Shown: positions 1 to 11,894, counted from the stretch's first letter. The stretch: DNA of 64,000 nt from Lithodes maja (GCA_037953745.1 JBAKBP010000687.1:1-64000), one strand, 5' to 3'. The notes: generated by a model from the sequence alone, not told the origin. Numbers and translations: made by a program.

Positions 1-92
1 AGTCACTTGCTTGAGGCCCTTTTGAAACTGAATAAAATCGTCTAAATATAGGTAGAATATATAAAAAAAAAACGTCGCCGGTACAGAAGGGG
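1..92. repeat. MITE family B, right half (piggyBac-like TTAA type)
   Basis: This is the right arm of a foldback element found about ten times in the window. It ends in a CCCCTTC-type inverted terminus (read inward) followed by the target TTAA at 93-96. The family is about 200 bp long and its two arms are imperfect reverse complements. The left arm lies outside the window. Confidence 0.6.
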
Positions 93-128
93 TTAATGTA
101 ACTAACCGAAGCCCCCCTTTCCCACCCT

Positions 129-132
<4 letters not shown>

Positions 133-170
<38 letters not shown>
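133..170. repeat. (AC)n microsatellite
   Basis: A pure dinucleotide CA/AC tract. The rest of 97-247 shows nothing recognisable. Confidence 0.95.
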
Positions 171-173
<3 letters not shown>

Positions 174-247
174 TATAAGTAGCCTACATAGAATAATACA
201 CACAGAGTTGTTAGAAAAAGAACTCTCGTTAATCCGCCTTTAGTATG

Positions 248-539
248 GAGGGGGGGGGGGGGGTTATAGACTACCTTCTACCTCATGTTTAGCCCCATTA
301 GTTGTGACATTTTAAAACATTCGCCCCATTAGTTGGCGATTATAACTTTCCGTACCATTTAGGTGTCGATTTTTTCTTGGTGAGCGATACCGAGCCTGCA
401 ATACAGGAGGAACCGGCCTTTGGCCAGTGCATTTTTCTACCGAAATATGCACAAATTAATCTCGAAAGCCGGTCTTGTTTTTTTTTTTAAGTTTGATGGA
501 GACCTAGGGAGGAAACTAAAACATAATAGATAATCTCCC
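248..539 (+). repeat. Dispersed repeat family A (TTAA type)
   Basis: This copy shares with 38472-38834 and others a body that includes a GGCCTTTGGCC-like core, the phrase AGCCCCATTAGTT and an end CTCCCTTAA. The left end is degenerate and starts in a poly-G run. No coding capacity is seen. Copies in this window are flanked by TTAA, so this is probably a non-autonomous DNA transposon. Confidence 0.6.
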
Positions 540-540
540 T

Positions 541-1780
541 TAAATACTCTGACCGTTTCGTGTTAATGTGCTATCCAGTTTTGTTTTGTTTAATCATATA
601 GTACTAAAAGAGTGAATTAATTACTATTTCAACACTGATAATTAAAGATAATATATAAATTGTGTAATAATTCAATCCCTCTAATGTTGGCGATTTTTTT
701 TTTTTTTTTTTAATACTAGGCATTGGGCATGATTACCCTCTATAAGTAGATATTACAAATATTACAGCTATATATATTACTGTTGAAAAAAAAAATATAT
801 ATATATATATAATTATTATGTGCACATAAATTACGCCAATGTCATTAAGATCATTACATACCTCAATAATAGCGAGAGAAAAATTGTGCCTATAATATAT
901 GATTGGAAGCCCTATCATAATATGTGGATACCTGGCATTTTAATTTAATTTTATTTTATTGGAACGATCAGTATCTTGTTATGGTGGTGGTTATGGGTTA
1001 CATAGAGTTACATATATACGCAGACTGCACATACAGTACCTTGCGGTCCCTACTAGGCAGTCCGGACTTAATTCGAACATTGGATTTACTACGGTACAAT
1101 TGGAAGTTAAAGACAGCAAAGCAGAAAGCTCTCTCACTACCCACCACTCCCTCTGACATTCAATCGGCATGAAATTTAGTTGGGGATACAAGGACCCCAG
1201 CAGAATGAGAACATTTTTACCTGACTGATTAGCAGATGGGAAATATATAGCCTACTGTATCATCGCCAGCAGTGAAAGACCGTACGAATTGTATTGAACA
1301 ATTCTGATACGTTGATGTATATATTTTGAAACATTCCCTTTATAGACATTATAGTTAGTGTTTTCCCTTTATCGATGTTCACTGCCTCAAGTTTATAAAA
1401 TAGTATAGTCCGTCGATTATAGGTAGGCCAGCAATCCCAAACCCAACTTATCATGACTTAATAACTACTTTAGTAATTGAGCTGCTATTTCTACCATTTG
1501 GGAAGAGTCAACCAGAATATAGGTGTGGCAATTTACAGCCCATTTTCCCAAGCCCTTATATAGTTATGAGAGGTTAGGGTGTCATGATTTTGGTCTAATT
1601 ATAATGAACAGGCTACCAGTGTACCAGTTACTTGTGCAGGAGATTGTACACTAAACAAAATTAAATGGGTAAGTATCCTGCAAAAAATGAAATATATGAA
1701 GTGGTGTTAAAGTGTGGGCAAGGACGGTTACTAAATGGTTTATTGAGTGTCAAAGCTATATGAGTTAGAATGTCATAGAT
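541..1780. other. Unassigned AT-rich interval
   Basis: AT-rich sequence with short homopolymers. The short open frames at 733-1454 have no recognisable protein features. I see no gene here. Confidence 0.5.
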
Positions 1781-1976
1781 AGCGCCAGCGAACTTGACAA
1801 TAATCTTGACCCCTTAACTTCTTATAACTCAAAATTAATTAAAGCAATCGCGCTGACGTTTCTATAAGTTGGGAAGAGTCCACCAGGAAATAGGTGTGGA
1901 GATTTACAGCCAGTTTGCTCTAGGCACTTTTGAGTTACAGAGAGATCAGAGATTATTGTCAAGTTCGTTGGCGCTA
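1780..1976. mobile_element. MITE family C, copy 1
   Basis: The element has terminal inverted repeats of roughly 50 bp beginning AGCGCCA and ending TGGCGCT, containing the phrase GAACTTGACAATAATC and its complement. The same element recurs at 16943-17145 and 56805-57010. It is non-coding, and the ORF that crosses it is incidental. Confidence 0.7.
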
Positions 1977-2066
1977 CCTTTAGTAAGGTTCTTATTCCTA
2001 GACAAACCAAGTATATACATCATTGTTGGTGGTAATTGCTATACTTTTGCTGTGTTCCTAGCCAGT

Positions 2067-2700
<634 letters not shown>

Positions 2701-2733
2701 CCTGAACTGAAATGTAAATGTAACTCGTTCAAA

Positions 2734-2741
2734 TTTGGCGC
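2734..2741 (+). promoter_or_regulatory. Possible E2F-like site (TTTGGCGC)
   Basis: An 8-bp match to the E2F-type consensus TTTSGCGC lies about 200 bp upstream of the B9D1 start. Short matches occur by chance, so this is weak. Confidence 0.2.
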
Positions 2742-2770
2742 GTTTTTGTGATGACAGTAGCCAGCATTCC

Positions 2771-2783
2771 GTTGCCTAGCAAC
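2771..2783 (+). promoter_or_regulatory. X-box (RFX factor site) upstream of B9D1
   Basis: The sequence GTTGCCTAGCAAC is a palindrome with GTTGC/GCAAC arms, matching the RFX X-box architecture. It sits 155 bp upstream of the B9D1 ATG at 2938. Ciliary genes, including B9-domain genes, are classic RFX/DAF-19 targets. The site and its position are seen directly; the regulatory role is inferred from the family. Confidence 0.75.
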
Positions 2784-2937
2784 ACATTGTTTGTAAACAA
2801 ACACGCCAAGACGCTGAAAGAGGCCGTGCACTGGGTGTTTATATTTATCATCATTAACAGTGCTTACTTTACCTAGGGCCTTTCCTAGAGAGTTTGTTTA
2901 CTAATTAAGGCGCCAGCTAGTACTAAGCTAACATAAA

Positions 2938-3069
2938 ATGTCTATTAGTTCCCCAAGTGTGTTCTTATTGAACGTAACAGGTGAGGTGGAGGCTGGTCGG
3001 TTCCTTAGTGGCGACAACCTCCGCTTTAACTGTTGCTTCACTGCTGGCCAGGATTGGGAAGTTGTTACG
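2938..3069 (+). CDS. B9D1: B9D1 exon 1 (B9 domain-containing protein 1, start)
   Basis: B9D1 is a B9-domain (C2-like) protein of the MKS/B9 complex at the ciliary transition zone, where it gates membrane-protein entry to cilia. This exon encodes 44 residues from ATG, including SPSVFLL, GEVEAGRF and the conserved AGQDW that ends the first B9 strand block. It stops in phase 0 at the donor GTAGGT (3070). The start is chosen because the protein N-terminus aligns with animal B9D1 at MxxxSPSVFLL. Joining 2938-3069, 6900-7011, 8048-8156, 11895-12013 and 15875-16044 gives 642 nt, or 213 aa plus stop, close to the roughly 204 aa of the human protein. The gene is missed by ORF scanning because no exon exceeds 170 nt. 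Assignment is by recognition of conserved motifs; no database search was run. Confidence 0.9.
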
Positions 3070-3334
3070 GTAGGTGGTAAATTGATACGGTGTGACAGTC
3101 ACGAGTTTTAGCATGCGTTTGTTTGTTTTTGCATTTTTTCTTTGATATACAGTGTTGTTTTATACCAAGGACTGTCGCAAATGAGTATTTACCCATTATC
3201 CAACAATCTAAAAACACGGCCTCCACTAGTGGGGAGGGCTATGAAGATCAGGGAAATTGCGGGGTAAAAGGGGAAAAATAGGGGTAATATGGGAAGAACT
3301 CTGAAAATATAATATAGAAAAGTAAGAAAACTTT

Positions 3335-3580
3335 AAAATGTGAAAATCCGAGCCAAGTTTGGCAAAAGTTGGCTCGGATTTGGGTAATTTTCAGAGTACA
3401 AAAACCCCAAAATTGGGAAAAAAGTTGGCTCGGCTTTTGGCATTTTTCAAAATAAAAAAAAAAAACAGTACTGTAATTGAATTTTGAGAGTTGGCTCGAG
3501 TTTTCATGTTTTTTGAAACCCATTAAACCCCAAAATTTGAAAACCCGAGCCAACATTTGCCAAAACTTGGCTCGGGTTTA
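3335..3580. repeat. Degenerate repeats around TTGGCTCGG
   Basis: The motif GTTGGCTCGG or its complement CCGAGCCAA(C) recurs at least six times at irregular 40-70 bp spacing, in both orientations. The overlapping minus-strand ORF (3248-3556) is probably incidental. Confidence 0.5.
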
Positions 3581-3606
3581 GCGATTTTTTTGAAGTAAAA
3601 AAACAC

Positions 3607-3832
3607 AGTAACCTAACGTAGAATGTTGGATACAAGAATAACCCTTACCTACCAGCTAGTATGTGTCCCTAGTTTATCCCATACCTACCAGCTGATACCT
3701 TGTCATGAACCTAACCGCAACCTAACTTAGAACGTTGGATACAAGAATAACCCTTACCTACCAGCTAGTATGTGTCCCCTAGTTTATCCCATACCTACCA
3801 GCTGATACCTTGTCATGAACCTAACTAAGAAA
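3607..3832 (+). repeat. Tandem duplication, unit about 112 bp
   Basis: Two nearly identical copies start at AACCTAACGTAGAATG and AACCTAACTTAGAACG. Both continue through ACCAGCTAGTATGTGT and GATACCTTGTCATGAAC. Confidence 0.85.
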
Positions 3833-3833
3833 C

Positions 3834-3858
3834 CTAACCTAACCTAACCTAACCTAAA
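3834..3858 (+). repeat. Interstitial (AACCT)n telomere-like repeat
   Basis: About five units of AACCT, the complement of the arthropod telomere repeat TTAGG. A second short array is at 4008-4048. Confidence 0.85.
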
Positions 3859-4300
3859 GCAGAAATCCCGTAAAACAGGACTTGTCATTATGCAGACAAG
3901 ACTGTGTTTTACCCTATATCTCCCTTATAATACATTTGCGAAGGGAAGGACATATATAGGACTGAAGACTACGGTATTATATAACATACCTATAGGCTAC
4001 CTAAGAAACCTAACCTAACCTACCCTACCCTAACCTAACCTAACCTAAAAGTAATACGTGGATAGAAACTAACCTAAAATGTACGCAATTACCAAAGCAG
4101 CACTGGATCGCGCAACTGTAAGGTCCCCCGAGTAAGGTAGGAGGGAAAAAAAAAATCTATAAAGCAGAAATCCTGTAAAACAGGACTTGTCATTATGCAG
4201 ACAAGACTGTGTTTTACCCTATATCTCCCTTATAATACATTTGCGACGGGAAGGACATATATAGGACTGAAGACTATTATATAACCTACCTATAGGCTAC
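3858..4300 (+). repeat. Direct duplication of an approximately 135-bp segment
   Basis: The segment from AAGCAGAAATCC to CCTATAGGCTAC occurs at about 3858-3999 and again at 4158-4300. The copies are separated by AACCT repeats and unique sequence. Confidence 0.8.
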
Positions 4301-5084
4301 ACAAACATCGATGGGGCTTGTAACTGTCAAACCGTAAAATCTTACCCGGTCGGTCAATGATATAGTAGATTTGGTAATTATAGGGAATAGTCTATGCTCA
4401 CACCCTAATTTTTCATGTGTTATCCTCCAGATTTTGAGAAATTAGTGTTTTCATGGTCTTCGTTATAACTCCAATGTGGGATACACGATGGGTTGAGGGG
4501 GGGGGAGGGGGATTTTCCCCCCTCACCCCCCCCCCCCATGAATTATTGAAATAGTCATTTATGTTTCCAGCAGAGGGTAAATATCGATTATACTGCATAA
4601 AGAAGGCGTTTGTAAACAGTGAGGATGTCCGAAAGAGCTCCGAGATTGATTAGAATGGGCGTTTTTTCTATTAACCCTCCAGCCCCGGCTATGTATTATA
4701 TATATATTCCTCGAAATCCGGGTGTTTTGGCCGAAAAACGTCTAGGCTAGGCTACCGTATATTCGTTAATCAGACTGCTTCCCGCATTCCCGCGTATCCC
4801 CAAGCGTAGCTGTGTTATTTACCTGTAAAATGGCATTAAGTAGAGCTCTCTAAGTCAACTGGGTGAGCTGTGATGATGATTTCATTGGAGATAACTTTAT
4901 GGCCAAACCAGCCACTTTACACCACTTTTCGATACTGAACAACAACATACAGGCACACACGAACAAGCGACGCTCTCCTTCTTGTGGCCGGAGATGCGGA
5001 GCGTCGGTCCAGCCGGCTGTTGTTTACATGCGTCGGACCGACACCTCGCACAGCAAGCTCACAGGCTGTGACGTCATGGGTGTT

Positions 5085-5165
5085 TAAGTGGGTGTACAAG
5101 AGGTCATCCGGGTTGCGTGGGCCAAGGTTTTTATGGGTGTACAAGAGGTCATCCGGGTTGAAGGG
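5085..5165 (+). repeat. Short direct repeat GGTGTACAAGAGGTCATCC
   Basis: Two copies of a roughly 28-bp unit lie about 48 bp apart. No function is evident. Confidence 0.7.
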
Positions 5166-6010
5166 GTTAATATCGGGTTTTATAAATGTGATCAAAATTA
5201 TTCTCCCACTGTGGATTATACATGAGCACAGTATAAGGATTCCATAGACCCTACATTGTCCCTAATAAATTATGTATAGTACGGTAAGGCTGCGAGCCTA
5301 TTCCCTATAATTATCGTAGATTTTTTACTTATTCTCCATAATTAAGTTGGCGGCAGCTCTCCAGCTGCCATCTTTATTCCATATACTGTACAAACGTTGC
5401 CCGTTGTAAAGGCTTAGGCCTAGGCTATCCCTCATTCCCTCAAAGGCCTCAATACCTTCACCTGAGTTCTTACCTGACCATACAACTACTTTTTGCTTAT
5501 TTTTTGTCCATTCAAGATTATATTTGGGATAATTTGGAAAAATTAGTTTAGATTAGGTTAAGTAATCTACAGTAGGTTAGGTTAGGCAAATTAGGACTAC
5601 AGTATTAGGTTTTCCTTCATTCAAAGATTTATACAGATTTTACATTTCTGGTTTTGGTAATTAGGCCTATTCAGAAAAGGCTTGCACCCTTATTTTCCAT
5701 GTTATTTTGAGAAATACCGTATGTGTTTTCATAGTTTTAGTTATAATTCCATCGTAGCCTTGTAGGATACAATAAGGGTTGTGGGGGGGGGGCTCCCCCT
5801 AACTTTCTCAAAAGTGAGGACATCTGAGGTAGCAAAGCTCTGACTCTGAGAGTGATGGGACTTAGTTTTAGCCTATTCCGGAACCATTGGGTTTTATAAT
5901 TGTAATCAATATTATTGTCCCACAACGGATTACACCTGAGTACAGTATAAGGATTCCATAAACATGCATTGTCTCTAATAAATTATATCTTAAAACGTTG
6001 CGAGCCTCTT
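5160..6010 (+). repeat. Diverged duplicated segments (5160-5310 and 5885-6005)
   Basis: Both stretches run from GGGTTTTATAA through ACAGTATAAGGATTCCATA to TAATAAATTAT and GCGAGCCT. The segments upstream of each (about 4413-4530 and 5690-5790) are also related, so a larger unit was duplicated or dispersed. Confidence 0.55.
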
Positions 6011-6111
6011 CTGAATAATTACCGGTACCGGTACCCTGGTTTCACTTTTGAGGTTATTTAACTTATTTACAAGGCTTATATTTTAGATTTTACTTCAAGT
6101 CAGCAATTAAA

Positions 6112-6252
6112 TACATGCATACATACATACATAAAATTTTAAGACTGACTGCTCCACACATACGTGCAGTTTCAGTCTCTTGTCCGGCATTCCAGGCAAC
6201 CCTGTTAATAGGGCTGCTTCACTTGTCAAGTTTTTGGATTTGAATAAGAATA
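6112..6252 (-). repeat. 3' tail fragment of the antisense RT element
   Basis: The stretch CTGCTCCACACATACG to GCTTCACTTGTCAAGTTTTT matches 12135-12235, the downstream (3') region of the minus-strand retrotransposon fragment. It is a dead 3' relic. Confidence 0.55.
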
Positions 6253-6899
6253 GCTTAAGCATACCGGTAATACATGTACAGTACATACTGGTTAGGTTAA
6301 CTTTAACAGTTAGAAAGCCTATAATGATAGAAAAATCTTAGGGGAAAAAATAAAATAAAATAAAATTGTTAATGTACTGGTACGGTGGTACCCCAATCAA
6401 ACCAAACCAATTTAGCCTACTGCCGGTAACCCCCAAAACAGTATGGTGATAATATAACATAGTATAATAATAGCCTTAGACTAGGTTAACTCTCTTAACT
6501 CAAACAGGATAAGCTAACACATGAAATATCTATAACGAGGCCTAAGCTAATTAACTTCAAATTTCTGTAGCCTATACTGGTAACCAAGCCTAATTTTACT
6601 TCACCTCACTTTAGATAGGATTTGTTAACTTACCGGTACTACAGTCTTGAGTGTAAGCACAGTTGTATCACATAGGCCTAATTGTTTTCTTTTCATTAAT
6701 AACCTACCAGCTACGGCACCTAGTATCTGGTACTGCACAATTGTTTTGTGAAAGTTAGTATCCTTGGATCTTACATAAGCATGCCCATGATGGGTAATTA
6801 ACATAAGCTAGGTACCGGTACTGTAGGCCCATTGAATATTTTTTCCTTTAATTATATTGTTTTAATTACCGGTATTAATTCTTTACCGACTGTTGGCAG

Positions 6900-7011
6900 G
6901 GTTTGGAAGAGTGTATGTCACAGACAGCGTGTCGGAGTGATGATGAAAGACAAGAGTTTGTATGGAATTTTCCTTTTGATATTACATACAAATCAACTAA
7001 CCCATTTGGCT
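6900..7011 (+). CDS. B9D1: B9D1 exon 2
   Basis: The acceptor is TGTTGGCAG and the exon starts in phase 0 with GLEE. It encodes the conserved B9 stretch FVWNFPFDITYKSTNPFG, almost identical to the vertebrate VWNFPIDVTFKSTNPYG. It ends with the first base of a Trp codon at the donor GTGAGT (7012). An ORF that runs through this exon in another frame is a shadow. Confidence 0.92.
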
Positions 7012-8047
7012 GTGAGTATATACTGGCACCTCTTTTATATATGTGTATCTTGAAAGCCTAGAAATTGTGCTAATCATTGCCTTAGTTTATTTATATTTGT
7101 ATGTCGCACTTTGACTTTAATGTGGTTATTGATGGGTACCGTACTGTACCGGTACTGTAAAAATACATTCTGGAAGCAAGTTAGGCTACAATCGTGTTTA
7201 TCTTTTATTGTGAACCAGCTAAGGACATATAGTACCCCTTCATGGTCGTTCTCCAGTGGTCTAGTTTTCCCAGCTTGAGACGTTTCCCCGGATTTATGGA
7301 AATTGTGGTGGTCAGGCTGAAGAACTTTGTGAAGTGAAGGGGGATGTCGTAGATTCGTTTCACCGTAGATAAGTATGATCATAATCACGGTTTCGTCTTT
7401 TCCTGTGATCTTTAGTTGTCTGCAAGCTTTACATCAGTCATTGTACAAGAAGTCTGCCACCTCTGTAACTCTGTTAAATGCTTAGTTACTGTGTTGTACT
7501 TGCTGAAGTTTTGGTGTACAGTACTTTGTCATGTTTGTCCCGATGAGGACCCGGACCAACACTTGGTTTCGTAGTCTGAGATGGGTGTAACTAATAGTTA
7601 CTGACTTTCAGAAGTCACCCCAAACCTTGATAAGATCGACATAATTATACTTAAATAATATTTATGTATCTCTGCACATACTTAGGTCAAATTAAATAGC
7701 TATAGTTGTTTATGCTAAATTAACTGAGGTGGAGTGTAAAGAGTGTTGTGGAAACAGTACTGTATTCTAAAAATAAGGATCTGAATGTGTAGGCTACAAA
7801 TAGACTATAATATATTCTCCATAATTAAGTCATTAAACTTAGTTCAGTACCGGTACTGGACTAAGATTATTCAGCTTTTATTAGGCTGTGGCTGTACATT
7901 TGGAAGGCTGTGTACTTGCTTGTATAATATGATTACCGTACTGATTTAATATGGTATTATCTTTACATGGTGCAGTATTTCATTACATATAGAGATGGTA
8001 GGCATACGGTATAATATAATAAAGTGGTGACTGTTTACTACCTACAG
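7012..8047 (+). other. B9D1 intron 2
   Basis: GTGAGT to CTACAG. AT-rich with several ACCGGTACTG motifs. No repeat or gene is recognised. Confidence 0.8.
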
Positions 8048-8156
8048 GGCCCCAGATGATATTGAGTGTGTATGGTACGGACTTCTTTGGTAACAGTGTC
8101 ATCGTGGGTTATACCTCCTGCCACATACCCATAACTCCTGGTAAACATACTCTCAG
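8048..8156 (+). CDS. B9D1: B9D1 exon 3
   Basis: This exon completes the split Trp codon ([10 protein letters not shown]), then encodes [12 protein letters not shown] and [11 protein letters not shown], matching the B9-domain core WPQIVLSVYG...FGND...GYG. I place the donor at GTACCG (8157). The earlier GTAAAC at 8141 would put exon 4 in a frame with an immediate TGA. With the later donor, AG joins the A of exon 4 to give Arg, and PGKHTLR...FVPES matches the family spacing. Confidence 0.88.
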
Positions 8157-8277
8157 GTACCGGTACTCGTGCCAGCTGGCCTTCTTTTCATATTCCTATT
8201 ATCAGTACTAACTATTACTGTTTTATTATGGTTGTCATTTTGTTATACTTTACAGCAATTTTAGTATGTTAGAGCTT

Positions 8278-8368
8278 CCATGTCGACTGACAAGAGGTGC
8301 ATGGAGGAGATTCATTCATGGCCACCCTCTTGGTGATTAGGTCAGCTTGCAATAGATAAATAGAGCTT
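8278..8368 (+). repeat. RTE-like 3' end fragment with GATA-type tail
   Basis: The stretch GACTGACAAGAGGTGCATGGA...TGGCCACCCTCTTGG...AATAGATAAATAG corresponds to the terminal 85 bp of the RTE-like element at 31957-34017. It is a short 5'-truncated relic. Confidence 0.65.
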
Positions 8369-8428
8369 CCAGTTCATTCAAAGTGCAGTAGCTAAAATAA
8401 CAAGCATGAATAATTTCCATGTCCTGGT

Positions 8429-10462
8429 GTGTCCAGTGGTACAGTGAGAGTGAGTACAGGTGGTGTTCTGGATGTTGATGTTGAGAATGCTGACCCTAAT
8501 ACCTCTGATCATGCTTTGATTACTTTCAGCTTTGATTTCCCTAAGCCACTCACACATGAAAAAGTAATCAGATTTAGAAATTATAAAAATGCAGACCTAA
8601 ATTTGGCTAGCAGTGAAGTAAAACAGTACTTGGGAAGTATTGATACTTCCAACCTTACTTCAGATGAGCTGGTGGAGGTACATGGAAATGCACTTAAATT
8701 AGTGTTCGATCATCACTGTCCAGAAGTAGAGAAGAAAATCATAGTACGAGATGATTCGCCCTGGTATAGCACTCGAGTTAAATTTCTTAGAAGAGCGCGT
8801 AGAAGAGCTGAACGTGAATGGCGGAAAAATAAAACAGACTCTCTCTCATCCTTTCACTCAGTAGAGGTGGACATGATCTCGTCCTACATAAGAAACCTCA
8901 ATAAAACATTTTGCCCGTTGGATCCCATAAATTTTTCCAAGCTACCAAGAGTCTATGATCACACAGTTGAGTTTATTTCCAAAATAATTAATAAGTGCTT
9001 CTCTGAAGGTAGCTTCCCACATTCTGAAAAGCATGCACTACTCCGACCTACTCTAAAGAAACCTGGACTTGATGTTGAGAACATGTTGAACTATCGTCCT
9101 GTCTCCAACCTGTCCTTCATATCAAAGATATTAGAGCGTGCAATACTTGACCAATTACAACCACTACTTCAGCAGAATGAAACTATCCCAATTTTTCAGT
9201 CTGCTTACCGACAGCATCATTCAACTGAAACAGCATTGATTAGAGTACATAATGATCTAGTTGAGAACATTTGCAATGGTGTGGCCTCACTATTGGTCTT
9301 GCTTGATCTCTCTGCGGCTTTTGACACAGTGGATCACGAGTTGTTATTGAGTGATCTTTATGATTGTGGTGTGCGTGACTCCGCTCTCTTGCTTCTTGGG
9401 TCGTACTTGTCAGGTAGATCCCAGAGTGTGATGGTAAATCAAGTGGTCTCGGACTCGACACCCCTGCAGTATGGTGTTCCGCAGGGATCAGTTTTAGGTC
9501 CTATCCTATTTATAATTTATATTAGCAGTTTGTCTCTTCTGCTTCGTGCACATAATGTTACCTTTCACTTTTATGCAGATGACACCCAGATTTATGTGAG
9601 AATCACAAATATAGTTGATATACGGAGTAAGATGGAATTGTTGATGTCTGATATCAAGAAGTGGATGAGAGCGAGAAAACTTAAACTAAATGATGGTAAA
9701 ACTGATATTCTCATCATCCGAGGAAATAGAAGAGCTGATGATATAGTAGGTGCCCTCTCCATCAATGTGGGTGGATCTCAGCTGCGACCGGCCAACTCTG
9801 TTCGAAATCTGGGTGTATATGTGAACTCCCGATTAGATTTCAAAGAGCATGTAAACCAGATAGTTAAAAGTTGTTACTTGCACATCAGAAATCTCTATTT
9901 GGTGAAGCCGTTTATAACCAGACGTTGCCTCCTGACGTTGGTTCACTCATTGGTCTTCTCTCGTGTTGATTATTGCAATGCCCTGTTGGTGGGTCTTCCA
10001 AATTATATTTTGAAGAAAGTTCAGTCTGTTCTTAACAGGGCCGCAAGACTAATTTTTGGTGTTCCACCTAGAACTCCTACTACATCTCTTCACATAGAAC
10101 TGCACTGGCTGCCAGTAAGAGCAAGAATAGAATTTAAGTTGTGTTTGGTGACTTTTAAGGTTCTCAAATTTGGTGAGCCTAGGTACCTTGCGGAGCTGCT
10201 CAGGCGCCCACCGGCACACCATGGTGTAGTTGTGCGTCATGACAATGACCCTTTTCGTCTTGATGAACCAAGGGCTTTCCCGCAGTCTTCTTTCTTTGAG
10301 AGGTCATTCTCCTACATGGCTCCGAGGTTGTATAACAGGTTGCCGCTGTCCATGAGACAACTGAGTTCTGTTGAATGCTTCAAGAGACAACTTAAGACTT
10401 TTCTCTTTGAGAGAAGCTATGATCTTGAGAGAGGTGTCATGACAGATGGCTATAGAGTTTAG
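8429..10462 (+). pseudogene. Reverse transcriptase ORF of CR1/L2-like LINE (internally deleted)
   Basis: The open frame of 677 codons holds the end of an AP-endonuclease domain (TSDHALITF near residue 27) and then a full reverse transcriptase. RT motifs are LDLSAAFDTVDH (motif A, intact), GVPQGSVLGP (motif B) and FYADDTQIY (motif C, around residue 382). The C-terminal LYNRLPLSMR...FKRQLKTFLF is typical of the CR1/L2/Daphne group. Relative to copy 2, about 105 codons between the endonuclease and RT (after KNKTDS) are deleted in frame, so the ORF stays open. The first dozen residues come from unrelated flanking DNA. Most of the endonuclease is missing, so the copy is not autonomous. Confidence 0.8.
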
Positions 10463-10634
10463 GCTATTTTGCCACTGCTAGTGATTTTTAAATGTGTGTT
10501 GTATATAAGCCTTCTTTTGATGCATTGATTTTTGTTCTTTTTTCTTTCTCTTTTCGAGCGCTAGTGAATTCTTCGGAAAAATTGGCGCTTATGAGAAATA
10601 AGTAACATGCTTATTATTATTATTATTATTTTAG
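8459..10634 (+). mobile_element. CR1/L2-like non-LTR retrotransposon, 5'-truncated, copy 1
   Basis: Similarity to copy 2 (29753-34494) starts abruptly at 8459 and ends in the (ATT)n tail at 10608-10630. Outside a 0.3-kb internal deletion the two copies are nearly identical, so this insertion is young. It sits sense-oriented in B9D1 intron 3. Confidence 0.85.
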
Positions 10635-10910
10635 TTTAGTAGACCATATAGTGCTTCATGCTATACTTCAACTACTACAGAAGCTTCAGTTTGTTCATAT
10701 AATGCCACAGTAACACAGGTAAGGTATCGTAGCAAAGTTTCAGGTCCCTACCATCTTGTATCATCATGAGACAGGATGTTGCCTATCAGGAATAGTGATG
10801 AATTAACTCTTTGGATTGATATATAACAGATACTATAATGAATTAAAAGTGAACATGGAAGTCACTCTGATAGGCTCGGGGGGGAGTTTTAGTATTTTTG
10901 GCATGTCTCT

Positions 10911-11028
10911 TTAACCCCTTTAATATACCTGCATAATTTATATTATATTCTAGCTATAATTATACTGTACAGTACAACTTTACTAAGTTTAGGAAATATC
11001 TATTGGAATAAGGGAATAAGAGGGTTAA
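10911..11028. repeat. MITE family B, half copy
   Basis: It starts with TTAACCCCTTTAATA and ends at the internal AGAGGGTTAAT seen in the middle of full copies, so only one arm is present. Confidence 0.5.
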
Positions 11029-11401
11029 TGGATGTAACTGCACCCCATTGAATCTGAGTTTCTTCTTCATCTGAGTACAGTACTAGTACTATAGTCCAAT
11101 CATTATAGGTACGCCAGAAATCTTAACCCCTAACCTCTTTAACTCAAAAAGCTAAATAGCTTTACATTTGGCCACATAGTTCTGTTCCTCTAAGTTTTTA
11201 TGCATGGAAAAATAATGCGCATGATTGAATTAAGAGTGTAGTTTCTTATGCAGTGGTTAACTCATCTGTCTAGTTGACTGATAACTTAAAAGAAACCACA
11301 CTTGCAATTAATTCATACTGATTTTACTTTCATACACATGATCACGACAAGGAACGGAACTTATGTAGGTAACTGTACATTTCCACACCTATTCCCTGGC
11401 T

Positions 11402-11750
11402 TACTCTTCTGGCGTAGGGATGCGCCCGCCTGCCACTTTGGTGGTGCAATCAGCTTCTGGAGCAGTGGACCACTGGTTCCTATCTTCAGAAAATTCCTGT
11501 GCTTGGTATGCTTCCAGCCAGGGCCCCACTGGGGTAAATAAAATAGCAAAACAGCGGTGGAACTGCCATCCGGGTGAGGGACTGCTCTGGGTCTGCTCCT
11601 TCAGTGTTCATGGTCATAATCCACTTAGTGGAAATGGCACTGTGGAGTGGGTCAGTCGGGGCATGTCTGGGAGCCTGGAGGCAGTTTCTGCCATGGCCAT
11701 CCCTTTTGGGGTGCTTCCTCTGGAAGCGGGGTGTCAGATTTGATGATGAT
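11402..11750 (+). repeat. Dispersed repeat D, copy 1
   Basis: The body (CCAGGGCCCCACTGGGG, GACTGCTCTGGGTCTGCTC, GGCCATCCCTTTTGGGG) recurs in reverse at 21262-21515. It has no intact ORF of recognised type and is probably a SINE-like or non-autonomous element. Confidence 0.6.
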
Positions 11751-11894
11751 GACGACGCTTCCAAAATGGTAGAAATATTAGCTTGATTGCTCTAGTCGTT
11801 TATGAGTTATAGAGGTGAATGGTCAATATTTTTGGCCTACCTATAATGAATGGATAGTGAAAGTGTTAATGTAATGATGAATCCCTTCTCTTAG

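Larger units (their letters stand above)
3070..6899 (+). other. B9D1 intron 1
   Basis: The intron runs from GTAGGT to TTGGCAG. It contains several tandem and duplicated segments, listed separately, plus AT-rich sequence with frequent ACCGGT motifs. No other gene is seen in it. Confidence 0.8.
8157..11894 (+). other. B9D1 intron 3 (transposon-filled)
   Basis: This intron carries an RTE tail fragment, a CR1/L2-like LINE, a MITE B half and repeat D. The remaining sequence is AT-rich and shows nothing recognisable. Confidence 0.8.

Noticed and set aside
3834..4048. A chromosome end
   Set aside because: The AACCT arrays are only a few units long and lie inside B9D1 intron 1, so they are interstitial.
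8141..8146. GTAAAC as the donor of B9D1 exon 3
   Set aside because: It would put exon 4 in a frame with TGA as its first full codon. The donor at 8157 restores phase and the conserved PGKHTLR...FVPES spacing.
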